Origin: Burkholderiales bacterium
GTDB lineage: Bacteria > Pseudomonadota > Gammaproteobacteria > Burkholderiales > Burkholderiaceae_C
Direction: 5' to 3'
Assembly (NCBI GenBank): GCA_028868825.1
Contig: JAGWTU010000043.1
Span: forward strand, 1 to 44,406
DNA: 44,406 nucleotides
Both the position numbers and the translations under genes were made by a program. Below are positions 35,853 through 44,406 of the stretch, in pieces; within the stretch, counting starts at the first letter, position 1, and every line of letters starts with the position of its first letter. A model generated the notes under the pieces. It had not been told where the DNA came from, did no database searches, and saw only the letters and a list, made by a program, of their open reading frames with translations.

Positions 35853-37319
35853 ATGCGCCTACTCGGCAAAGCGCTCACCTTCGACGATGTGTTGTTGGTG
35901 CCGGCGTACTCCCAGGTGTTGCCCCGCGACACCAGCCTGGCGACCCGTCTGTCGCGCAACATCACGCTCAACCTGCCGCTGGTCTCGGCGGCGATGGACA
36001 CGGTGACCGAGGCGCGCCTGGCGATCGCGATCGCGCAGGAGGGCGGCATCGGCATCGTCCACAAGAACCTCACGCCGCGCCAGCAGGCGGCCGAGGTCGC
36101 GCGCGTCAAGCGCTACGAATCGGGGCTGCTGCGCGACCCGATCACCGTCGGCCCGACGGCGACGGTGCGTGAGGTCATCGCGCTGTCCAAGCAGCATGGC
36201 GTCTCGGGCTTCCCGGTGGTCGAGAACGGCGCCGTCGTCGGCATCGTCACGAACCGCGACCTGCGCTTCGAGACCCGTCTCGAGGCCCCGGTGCGCGAGA
36301 TCATGACGCCGCGCGAGCGTCTGGTCTGGGTGCGCGAGGGCACGACGCTCGACGAGGGCAAGGCGCTGATGCACCGCCACAAGCTCGAGCGCGTGCTCGT
36401 CGTCTCCGACCAGTTCGAGCTGCGCGGGCTGATGACGGTCAAGGACATCACCAAGCAGACCGATTTCCCGAATGCCGCGCGCGACGCCCATGGCAAGCTG
36501 CGCGTCGGTGCCGCCGTCGGCGTCGCCGAGGGCACGGAGGAGCGCGTCGAGCAGCTCGTCGCCGCCGGCGTCGACGCCATCGTCGTCGACACCGCGCATG
36601 GCCACAGCCAGGGCGTGATCGAGCGCGTGCGCTGGGCCAAGCGCCACTATCCGCAGGTCGACGTCATCGGCGGCAATATCGCCACGCCCGCGGCGGCGTT
36701 GGCGCTGGTCGAGGCGGGCGCCGATGCCGTCAAGGTCGGCATCGGCCCGGGCTCGATCTGCACGACGCGCATCGTCGCCGGCGTCGGCGTGCCGCAGATC
36801 ATGGCCATCGACACGATCGCCCAGGCGCTGCAGGGCAGCGGCGTGCCGCTGATCGCCGACGGCGGCATCCGCTATTCGGGCGACATCGCCAAGGCCATCG
36901 CCGCCGGCGCCAGCAGCGTGATGATGGGCAGCATGTTCGCCGGCACCGAGGAGGCGCCCGGCGAGACCATCCTCTACCAGGGCCGCACCTACAAGAGCTA
37001 CCGCGGCATGGGCAGCCTGGGCGCGATGCAGCAGGGCAGCGCCGACCGCTATTTCCAGGACCAGGGCAACAACCCCAGCACGGCCAAGCTCGTGCCCGAG
37101 GGCATCGAGGGCCAGGTGCCGTACAAGGGCTCGGTCGTCTCGATCGTGTTCCAGATGGCCGGCGGGCTGCGCGCCAGCATGCATTACTGCGGCTGCGCCA
37201 GCATCGAGGAGATGCACCAGCGCGCCGAATTCGTCGAGATCACGACTGCCGGCATCCGCGAGAGCCATGTGCACGACGTCCAGATCACCAAGGAAGCGCC
37301 GAACTATCGGCGCGAATGA
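35853..37319 (+). CDS. guaB: inosine-5'-monophosphate dehydrogenase
   Basis: A 488-residue enzyme, the same length as in E. coli, oxidising IMP to XMP with NAD as the committed step to GMP. Start LLGKALTFDDVLLVPAYS; two CBS domains at about 95-205; IMP/catalytic loop GPGSICTTR with C303; DGGIRYSGDIAKA and the flap region YRGMGSLGAMQQGS. The ATG at 35853 gives the conserved N terminus; further upstream codons do not. Its stop overlaps the MFS gene. Confidence 0.98.
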   Translation: MRLLGKALTFDDVLLVPAYSQVLPRDTSLATRLSRNITLNLPLVSAAMDTVTEARLAIAIAQEGGIGIVHKNLTPRQQAAEVARVKRYESGLLRDPITVGPTATVREVIALSKQHGVSGFPVVENGAVVGIVTNRDLRFETRLEAPVREIMTPRERLVWVREGTTLDEGKALMHRHKLERVLVVSDQFELRGLMTVKDITKQTDFPNAARDAHGKLRVGAAVGVAEGTEERVEQLVAAGVDAIVVDTAHGHSQGVIERVRWAKRHYPQVDVIGGNIATPAAALALVEAGADAVKVGIGPGSICTTRIVAGVGVPQIMAIDTIAQALQGSGVPLIADGGIRYSGDIAKAIAAGASSVMMGSMFAGTEEAPGETILYQGRTYKSYRGMGSLGAMQQGSADRYFQDQGNNPSTAKLVPEGIEGQVPYKGSVVSIVFQMAGGLRASMHYCGCASIEEMHQRAEFVEITTAGIRESHVHDVQITKEAPNYRRE

Positions 37320-38593
37320 GGCGCCGTGGTGAGATGACCGCCGCCCAGAACAGCGGCCGCCCGGGAGCGAGGCGGGCGGCCGCGATGCCCTTCATCCTGG
37401 TGACGGTCGTGATCGACATGGTGTCGATCGGTCTCATCATCCCGGTGCTGCCGCATATCGTCGGCCTATTCACGCATGGCAAGACCGAGCAGACCTGGTG
37501 GTCGGGCGCGGTCTTCCTCGCCTTCAGCTCGGCCAATTTCATCGCCAGCCCCATCCTCGGCGCGCTGTCGGACCGCTACGGCCGGCGCCCGGTGCTGCTG
37601 ATCGGCTTCTCGGGGCTGGCGCTGTCGACCATCGTCACCGGCTTCGCGACCCAGCTCTGGATGCTGATCGCGGTGCGCCTGGTCTCGGGCGCGATGCAGG
37701 CCAACGTCTCGGTCGCCCAGGCCTATGTCGCCGACATCACGCCGCCCGAGGACCGCGCGCGCCGCTTCGGGCTGCTGGGCGCGATGTTCGGCATCGGCTT
37801 CATCCTCGGCCCGGTGCTCGGCGGCCTGCTCGGCGACATCAGCATCCGGCTGCCGTTCTTCGTCGCCGGCGGCCTGTCGTGCGTGAACTGGCTCTACGGC
37901 TGGTTCATCCTGCCCGAATCGCTGCCGCTGGATCGCCGTCGTCCCTTCGAGTGGAAGCGCGCCCATCCGCTGGCGGCGCTGCGCGGACTCTCGGAACTGC
38001 AGGGCGTCGGCCTGCTCGTCGCCACCGTCGGCCTGCTGTCGCTGGCGCAGTTCACGATGCACACGAGCTGGGTCCTCTACACCGACTTCAAGTTCGGCTG
38101 GGGGCCGGCGCAGGTCGGCTGGTCGCTGTTCACCGTCGGGCTCGTCTCGGCCTTCTCGCAGGGCGTGCTGCTCAAGCATCTGCTGGCGCGCGTCTCGGCG
38201 CCGCGGCTGGCGCTGTTCTCGGTCGCGTCGAGCATGCTGACCTTCCTCTTCATCGGCCTGGCGACGCAGGGCTGGATGCTCTACGTGATCATCGTCATCG
38301 GCAACATCGCCGGCGCCGGCGGCGCGGCGACGATCCAGAGCCTGATCTCCAACGCCGCCGACGCGAAGAACCAGGGGCAGACGATGGGTTCGGTCGGATC
38401 GCTGAACAGCCTGGCCGCCGTCACCGCGCCGCTGTTCGCGACGCCGCTGCTGGGCGCCGTCTCGAAGCTCGACCCCGTGAGCTGGAAGATGGGCCTGCCG
38501 TTCTTCTTCTGCGCCGTGCTGGCGGCGTTGTCGCTGAGCTTCGCCCTGGCCCATTTCCGCCGCTCGCCGGCGGCCGCCGCCGCGGCGGCCTGA
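37316..38593 (+). CDS. MFS transporter, TetA/TCR type, inside the gua operon
   Basis: A 425-residue permease with about 12 membrane spans. Motif A is GALSDRYGRRPVLL between spans 2 and 3; the span-5 motif region reads GIGFILGPVLGGLLG (motif C of drug:proton antiporters). The start overlaps the guaB stop (ATGA); an ATG at 37334 is an alternative. TetA-like proteins export drugs, but its place between guaB and guaA suggests that here the substrate may be a purine base or nucleoside (inference). Confidence 0.88.
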   Translation: MRRRGEMTAAQNSGRPGARRAAAMPFILVTVVIDMVSIGLIIPVLPHIVGLFTHGKTEQTWWSGAVFLAFSSANFIASPILGALSDRYGRRPVLLIGFSGLALSTIVTGFATQLWMLIAVRLVSGAMQANVSVAQAYVADITPPEDRARRFGLLGAMFGIGFILGPVLGGLLGDISIRLPFFVAGGLSCVNWLYGWFILPESLPLDRRRPFEWKRAHPLAALRGLSELQGVGLLVATVGLLSLAQFTMHTSWVLYTDFKFGWGPAQVGWSLFTVGLVSAFSQGVLLKHLLARVSAPRLALFSVASSMLTFLFIGLATQGWMLYVIIVIGNIAGAGGAATIQSLISNAADAKNQGQTMGSVGSLNSLAAVTAPLFATPLLGAVSKLDPVSWKMGLPFFFCAVLAALSLSFALAHFRRSPAAAAAAA

Positions 38594-38619
38594 ACCGCAA
38601 TCCCACCCCGCCTGAGCCC

Positions 38620-40206
<1,587 letters not shown>

Positions 40207-40231
40207 GGGCGGTCGGCCTACGCCGGTCGCG

Positions 40232-41449
40232 TCAACCGAGCGCCTCCAGGCGTCGCGTCAGCCAGTCGCGCACCGCCGGATCGCCCGTCAAGGCGCCTGC
40301 GCGCCGGTAGGCTTGCGCGGCGGCCTCGCCGAGCCCGGCCCAGGCCAGCAGGCGCGCGCGGGCGGCCCACCAGGGCGCGTGGTCGGCGACCCGGCCGGCT
40401 CCGATGGCGTCGAGCAGGCGCAGACCGGCTCGCGGATCGTCGGCCGCGTGGGCGACGGCGATGGCGTGGCCGATCGCCGCGCCCAGCGTCGGCGACAGCG
40501 CCTGCAGGCCTTCGTAGAGCCGCTGCATCGCGGCCCAGGGGACGGCATGGCGCCTCAGGCCTTCCATGTGCGCGGCCTGGATCGCCGCTTCGAGCTGGTA
40601 GGGGCCGGGCCGGCCCCGCGCGGCGGCGGCCGCCAGCCCGGCGTCGGCCTGTGCCCACAATTCGCCGTCCCACAGCGCGGTGTCCTGCTCGTCCAGCGCG
40701 ATGAAGCGTCCCAGCGCGTCGCGCTGCGCCGGTCGGCGTGCCTGTGCGTACGACAGCAGCGCGGTCAGTCCCAGGGCCTCGGGCTCGGCGGGCAGCAGCG
40801 AGCTCGTCAATCGCGCGAGGTAGATGGCCTCGTCGGCCAATTGCCGTCCCGTGGCCTCCTCGGCATGGCCCCAATGCAGCGTGTACGCGGCGTAGATGGC
40901 CTCGAGCACCGCGTCCAGCCGCGCCGGCCAGTCGGCCGGCTCCGGTTCCTCGAAGCGGATGCCCGCCGTCTTGATCTTGCGCTTCGCCCGCACCAGCCGC
41001 TTGGTCATCGCCTCGGGCTTGACGAGGAAGGCGCTGGCGATGCTCGCCGCATCCAGGCCGAGGACGGTCTGCAGCATCAGCGCGCTGCGCACGCCGGCAT
41101 CGATGGCCGGATGGGCGCAGACGAGCATCAGCCGCAGGCGATGGTCCGGAATCGCGACGGCCTCGGGTTGGGCGTCCTGCTCGGAGGGCCACAGCACCGT
41201 CAGCGTCGGATCGTCGGCAAGCCGCTGGCGCCGCGCCGCCATCAGCAGGCGGTGGCGCGCGGTCGTCAGCAACCAGGCTTCGGGCGCCGCGGGCACGCCG
41301 TCGACGGGCCAGCGCGTCAGCGCCGTTGCGAAGGCATCGGCCAGCGCGTCCTCGGCCGCCGCGATGTCGCGCCATTGCCAGGCCAGCCACGACAGCAGCC
41401 GGCCGTAACTGTGGCGCGCGGCGTCGGCCGCCGCGCGCGCGGCGGTCAC
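40232..41449 (-). CDS. ECF42-type sigma factor with C-terminal extension
   Basis: A 405-residue protein. The N-terminal 170 residues are a sigma-70 family ECF: region 2 (SYGRLLSWLAWQWRDIAAAEDALADAFATAL) and region 4 (ALMLQTVLGLDAASIASAFLVKPEAMTKRLVRAKRKIK). The rest is a helical, repeat-like domain (GPYQLEAAIQAAHME, DWPARLDAVLEAIYAAYTL), as in the large sigma factors that pair with DGPF proteins. No anti-sigma gene is present; in this group the extension itself is thought to control activity. The start is a GTG overlapping the stop of the DGPF gene (GTGA), which rules out the longer frame upstream. Confidence 0.88.
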   Translation of the reverse strand: MTAARAAADAARHSYGRLLSWLAWQWRDIAAAEDALADAFATALTRWPVDGVPAAPEAWLLTTARHRLLMAARRQRLADDPTLTVLWPSEQDAQPEAVAIPDHRLRLMLVCAHPAIDAGVRSALMLQTVLGLDAASIASAFLVKPEAMTKRLVRAKRKIKTAGIRFEEPEPADWPARLDAVLEAIYAAYTLHWGHAEEATGRQLADEAIYLARLTSSLLPAEPEALGLTALLSYAQARRPAQRDALGRFIALDEQDTALWDGELWAQADAGLAAAAARGRPGPYQLEAAIQAAHMEGLRRHAVPWAAMQRLYEGLQALSPTLGAAIGHAIAVAHAADDPRAGLRLLDAIGAGRVADHAPWWAARARLLAWAGLGEAAAQAYRRAGALTGDPAVRDWLTRRLEALG

Positions 41450-41802
41450 CGCGGCGCCATCGTCATCACCGGCCAGACCTCGGTGCTGCCGACGGCCGAA
41501 CTCGGGCTGCGCTCGGCCCATTTCAGCGCCTCGTCCAGCGACGGCACCTCGACGACGACATAGCCGCCGAGCAGGTCCTTGGTTTCGGCGTAGGGGCCGT
41601 CCTGGACCTGGCGCTGGCCGCCGCGCACGCGCACGCTGGTGGCGCCGAAGGCGTCGAGGCGATTGCCGCCGCGCAGCACGCCGGCGGCCTGCATCGCGTC
41701 CATGTACTGGCGCCAGGCCTGCATCGGCGCGGCGCCCCGCACCGGGTCGGCATTGGTCTCGTAGACCTCGGCGGGCTGTTGAAAAGTCAGAACGAATTCC
41801 AT
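41446..41802 (-). CDS. DGPF/YCII-domain protein
   Basis: A 118-residue YCII-fold protein: start EFVLTFQQPAEVYE, core GQRQVQDGPYAETKDLLGGYVVVEVPSLDEALKWAE with the DGP(F/Y)AETK signature, and the C-terminal GSTEVWPVM. Proteins with this motif are the constant neighbours and proposed targets or partners of ECF42 sigma factors; their biochemistry is largely unknown. AGGAG stands 7 nt before the ATG. It is coupled to the sigma gene. Confidence 0.9.
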   Translation of the reverse strand: MEFVLTFQQPAEVYETNADPVRGAAPMQAWRQYMDAMQAAGVLRGGNRLDAFGATSVRVRGGQRQVQDGPYAETKDLLGGYVVVEVPSLDEALKWAERSPSSAVGSTEVWPVMTMAPR

Positions 41803-41943
41803 GGCGATCTCCTGCGCCGCAGCGGCGGCATCGAGGGGCGGCACATTACCGCACCTCGATGCAGATGCGCGGGCCGGCCGGCAACGGACATCGGGCCGCG
41901 ACTCTCGTCGGACCAGCCGCGTTCAGGCGATGGCCGCCGGGGC

Positions 41944-41973
41944 TTGACATGCAAGTAAATAGTTGCCTATAGT
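41944..41973 (+). promoter_or_regulatory. sigma70 promoter of the ArsR/SRPBCC operon
   Basis: TTGACA (41944-41949), an 18-nt spacer and TATAGT (41968-41973) form a near-consensus sigma70 promoter, in a strikingly AT-rich island. Transcription should start near 41980, giving a leader of about 26 nt. Confidence 0.8.
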
Positions 41974-41995
41974 TCATGCAACTGATCACTTGCAT
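41949..41995. promoter_or_regulatory. large interrupted dyad, operator of the ArsR-family gene
   Basis: ATGCAAGT (41949-41956) pairs with ACTTGCAT (41988-41995), and AGTTGC (41961-41966) with GCAACT (41978-41983). Both dyads share the same centre at 41972, inside the -10 box; 17 of 23 position pairs match. Four half-sites of the form AnTTGC/GCAAnT on one centre suggest two repressor dimers blocking the promoter. Confidence 0.7.
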
Positions 41996-42005
41996 ATGAC
42001 GATCG

Positions 42006-42341
42006 ATGACCGACCCCGCCGACGATCCCGACCTGCTGTTCAAGGCGCTTGCCGATCCCAGTCGACGCCGGCTGCTGGACCTGTTGCACGCCCACGATGG
42101 CCGCACGCTGAGCGAACTGTGCGAACACCTGGACATGACGCGGCAGGGCGTGACCCAGCACCTGGGCGTGCTCGAGGCCGCCAACCTCGTCGCGGTGGTC
42201 TGGCGGGGTCGCGAAAAGATGCATTTCCTCAATCCGGTGCCCCTGCAGGACCTCTACGAGCGCTGGATCGCGAAGTTCGAAAGGCCGCGCCTGAAGGCGC
42301 TCGACAAACTGAAACGACGACTGGAGAACCCTGATGACTAA
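42006..42341 (+). CDS. ArsR-family transcriptional repressor
   Basis: A 111-residue winged-helix protein: FKALADPSRRRLLDLLHAHDGRTLSELCEHLDMTRQGVTQHLGVLEAANLV holds the helix-turn-helix, followed by the wing (VVWRGREKMHFLNPVPL) and a dimerisation helix. No metal-binding Cys pair is present, as in the ArsR group paired with SRPBCC proteins. No clear ribosome site. It probably represses its own promoter through the dyad at 41949-41995. Overlaps the next gene by 8 nt. Confidence 0.92.
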   Translation: MTDPADDPDLLFKALADPSRRRLLDLLHAHDGRTLSELCEHLDMTRQGVTQHLGVLEAANLVAVVWRGREKMHFLNPVPLQDLYERWIAKFERPRLKALDKLKRRLENPDD

Positions 42342-42798
42342 GTCCACCTTTGTCTACGTCACGTACATCCGCACGACGCCCGAGAAACTCTGGGCGGCAT
42401 TGACCGACGAGGCGTTCATGCGGCAATACTGGTTCGGCATGCATTGCGAAAGCGCCTGGACGGCCGGGTCGCCCTGGAAGATGGTGCGCAGCGACGGCAG
42501 CGTCTGCGACGCCGGCGAGATCGTCGAGTCCGCGCCGTTGCGGCGCCTCGTCATACGCTGGCAGCACCAGGACAATCCCGAGCTCAAGGCCGAAGGCGAC
42601 TCGCTGTGCACCATCGAGATCGAGCCCGCCGGAACGGCGATGAAACTCTCGATCACCCACGCCATCGACCGCGAGCCTTCGAAGCTCATCGGGGCGGTGT
42701 CCGGCGGCTGGCCGATGATCATCTCCAACCTGAAATCGCTGCTGGAGACCGGCGCCATCGCGCTGGAGGACCGCGCCGCGGCGGTCAAGCCTTGTTAG
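42334..42798 (+). CDS. SRPBCC (AHSA1-type) protein
   Basis: A 154-residue START/Bet v1-fold protein: YVTYIRTTPEKLWAALTDEAFMRQYWFGM at the start, then GSPWKMVRSDGSVCDAGEIVE and a C-terminal helix (GGWPMIISNLKSLLETG). GGAG lies about 10 nt before the ATG, inside arsR. ArsR-SRPBCC pairs are widespread; the SRPBCC member probably binds a hydrophobic ligand sensed by or controlled with the repressor (inference). Confidence 0.9.
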   Translation: MTKSTFVYVTYIRTTPEKLWAALTDEAFMRQYWFGMHCESAWTAGSPWKMVRSDGSVCDAGEIVESAPLRRLVIRWQHQDNPELKAEGDSLCTIEIEPAGTAMKLSITHAIDREPSKLIGAVSGGWPMIISNLKSLLETGAIALEDRAAAVKPC

Positions 42799-42945
42799 TG
42801 GCGGCCCTGGGCTGGTGATGCCGGGCGGTCCAGGCAGCGGTCCGGCGCAGCGACGGCCGACGTCGCTGCGCCTGCTTCGAATGCCACCCGAGGCCGCGGC
42901 ATGAGGATAGACTGCCGGGGTCGATGCCTATGGGGGGGATGCGTC

Positions 42946-43236
42946 ATGGAAGTCGCGTACGGAAGGAAGCCCAGCGCCTTGATCCCGGTCGCGATGTCGC
43001 TGGCCGCCCTGCTGCTGGTCGGCCTTCAGCTGGCCCTTCATGGCATGCGGCCGGAGGCCGATGAAGGTGCCCTGGCGCACGGCTATCAGTTGCTGGTGGC
43101 AGCCCAACTTCCGGTCATCGCCTGCTTCGCCTGGCGGTGGTGGCGTCGGGCGCCGCGGCAGGGCATGCCGGTTCTCGTTGCCCAAGGCCTGGCCCTGACG
43201 GCCGCGCTGGCGCCGGTGTATCTGCTGGGCTGGTGA
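42946..43236 (+). CDS. small membrane protein, unknown
   Basis: A 96-residue protein with three hydrophobic segments (about 11-31, 46-63 and 74-95) and a basic loop WRWWRRAPRQG. No family recognised. A G-rich tract (GGGGGGAT) precedes the ATG by a suitable distance; an in-frame ATG at 42901 is less likely. A hairpin follows its stop directly. Confidence 0.55.
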   Translation: MEVAYGRKPSALIPVAMSLAALLLVGLQLALHGMRPEADEGALAHGYQLLVAAQLPVIACFAWRWWRRAPRQGMPVLVAQGLALTAALAPVYLLGW

Positions 43237-43238
43237 GG

Positions 43239-43264
43239 CCGGCGCGGCAACCCGTGCGCGCCGG
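43239..43264 (+). terminator. hairpin after the small membrane protein
   Basis: A perfect 8-bp stem, CCGGCGCG with CGCGCCGG, and a 10-nt loop begin 3 nt after the stop codon. No T-run follows, so intrinsic termination is uncertain. Confidence 0.35.
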
Positions 43265-43453
43265 GGACGCCGGGCGCCGGACCGGGCCGTGCAAAATTCG
43301 ACATTTCGGCGACGTGGCTGCGCAATGGCGCCTGCCGTCGCGGCCCGGGACCGCATAGTCGGCGCGAAACGGCCGATATACGGTGCCGAAGGCCCGATGG
43401 TCGCCGACCGGGTGGTCGAGTCGAGAGCGGATCTGCACCGTCCAATCAGAAAA

Positions 43454-44406
43454 ATGAAGGGTCCCGAACGTCCGGTCCGCGCCAGCCAGCCCGAGACCTT
43501 GAGCCCTGCATCGCCCCCCGCCGCGCGCTCGTCCGCGGCCATCGCCGCGCGCATCGACTACGAACGCGTCAGTTCGATCTACCGCCTGGCGCCGATGCCG
43601 CAGGTCGGCGCGGTCGCCTTCTCGGCCGTGATCAGCTACGCGATGTGGGGCCTGGTCTCGACGGCCTGGGTCCTCGGCTGGCTGGCCTATCGCGTCGCCG
43701 TCGGCGTGGTCCGCACGCTGGAATCGCGCCGCTTCGAACGCGACGTGAACCGCACGCGGCGCGTCGCCTATTGGCGCGCCCGCTTCGAGGCCTTCATCGT
43801 CCTGGACAACCTGGGCTGGAGCGTGATCTCGGTCGTCTTCATCCCGGCGACGAAATCGCTGGGTCTCGGCGCGCTGCTGTTCGCCGGCGTGGCCTGCATC
43901 ACGGCGATCGGCGTCTTCGTGCTCATCAGCAGCTTTCGCACGGCGGTCATCAATTTCGTCGTCATGCTGCTGCCGCTCATGGGGTCGACGGTCTGGAACG
44001 ATTACTCCGACCCCTGGGTGATCGTCTGCTGCCTGTGCATCTACGGCGTCGTGCTGGCGCAGGAGAGCTGGCGCAGCAACGAGCGCTGGACCGAGATGAC
44101 GCGCCTGCGGCTGGAAAGCGACTCGGTGGCCGCCGAGCGCGAACAGGCGCGGCTGCTGGCCGTCGATGCCAATCTCGCGAAGACGCGCTTCCTGGCCAAT
44201 ATGAGCCATGAGATCCGCACGCCGATGAACGGCGTGCTCGGCATGGCGGAGCTGTTGCAGGGGACCCGGCTCGACGCCGAGCAGACGCGCTTCGTCGACG
44301 CCATCGCGCTGGCCGCTCGGTCCCTGCATGACCTGCTTGGCGACATCCTCGATCTGGCCAAGATCGAGGAAGGCAAGGTCGAGATCGAGCACATCGACTT
44401 CGAGCC
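43454..44406 (+). CDS. membrane histidine kinase, 3' truncated
   Basis: The frame from the ATG at 43454 runs off the window (317 codons shown). The N-terminal half has several hydrophobic segments (about 57-80, 121-140, 144-165, 170-195), a membrane sensor of roughly five spans. A coiled linker follows (RLESDSVAAEREQARLLAVDANL), then the HisKA H box FLANMSHEIRTPMNG with H252 and the dimerisation helices (LLGDILDLAKIEEGK). The H-box style is that of hybrid kinases, so ATPase and receiver domains probably follow outside. Start chosen for position before the first span; no clear ribosome site. Confidence 0.8.
   Translation, partial: MKGPERPVRASQPETLSPASPPAARSSAAIAARIDYERVSSIYRLAPMPQVGAVAFSAVISYAMWGLVSTAWVLGWLAYRVAVGVVRTLESRRFERDVNRTRRVAYWRARFEAFIVLDNLGWSVISVVFIPATKSLGLGALLFAGVACITAIGVFVLISSFRTAVINFVVMLLPLMGSTVWNDYSDPWVIVCCLCIYGVVLAQESWRSNERWTEMTRLRLESDSVAAEREQARLLAVDANLAKTRFLANMSHEIRTPMNGVLGMAELLQGTRLDAEQTRFVDAIALAARSLHDLLGDILDLAKIEEGKVEIEHIDFE

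Overview
The window is a chromosomal segment of a very GC-rich bacterium, most likely a betaproteobacterium of the Burkholderiales. The uptake hydrogenase genes follow the hox order known from Cupriavidus necator, the tetrahydromethanopterin-linked C1 genes are of the type found in methylotrophic Burkholderiales, and guaB/guaA and thrH look proteobacterial. Genes are packed tightly. At many junctions a start codon overlaps the previous stop (ATGA, GTGA or TTGA), and this overlap decides several starts.

Layout. (1) 1-1624, + strand: the end of a locus that normally accompanies a PQQ alcohol/methanol dehydrogenase, with a SoxYZ-like carrier (cut by the window edge), a periplasmic thioredoxin-like protein and a dihaem cytochrome c. 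(2) 1658-6930, - strand: fhcB-fhcA-fhcD-fhcC and a Fae-like gene, the methanofuran/H4MPT branch of formaldehyde oxidation. The Fae-like protein lacks the histidine of canonical Fae. (3) 7263-8681: DEAD-box helicase rhlE. (4) About 9050-10710: a lower-GC patch with an alpha/beta hydrolase and a ParE/YlcI-type toxin-antitoxin pair, probably acquired. (5) 10892-16628: mixed single genes (thrH, a secreted repeat protein, small membrane proteins, an esterase, a GDSL hydrolase, an M15 peptidase, an SRPBCC protein). (6) 16666-33348, - strand: a 17-gene [NiFe] hydrogenase cluster, hoxKGZMLOQ-hypABCDE-hoxX-hoxABCJ. (7) 33622-44406: a TPMT-like methyltransferase, a universal stress protein, a TPR protein, guaB-MFS-guaA, an ECF42-type sigma factor with its DGPF protein, an ArsR/SRPBCC pair, a small membrane protein and the start of a membrane histidine kinase.

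How the parts work together. HoxK/HoxG/HoxZ form a membrane-bound hydrogenase whose small subunit has all the extra cysteines of the oxygen-tolerant group. HoxB/HoxC form the H2 sensor, HoxJ is its kinase and HoxA the sigma54 activator. A sigma54-like promoter and a 15-bp palindrome about 135 bp upstream of the predicted start site lie in front of hoxK. HoxX makes the CO ligand from a formyl-folate C1 unit, and the Fhc complex nearby oxidises formaldehyde to formate, so H2 and C1 metabolism are adjacent and may share C1 units. hypF, hoxR, hoxT and hoxV, present in the C. necator locus, are not in this window.

Limits: everything is read from sequence by eye. No database search, structure prediction or base-composition calculation was run.
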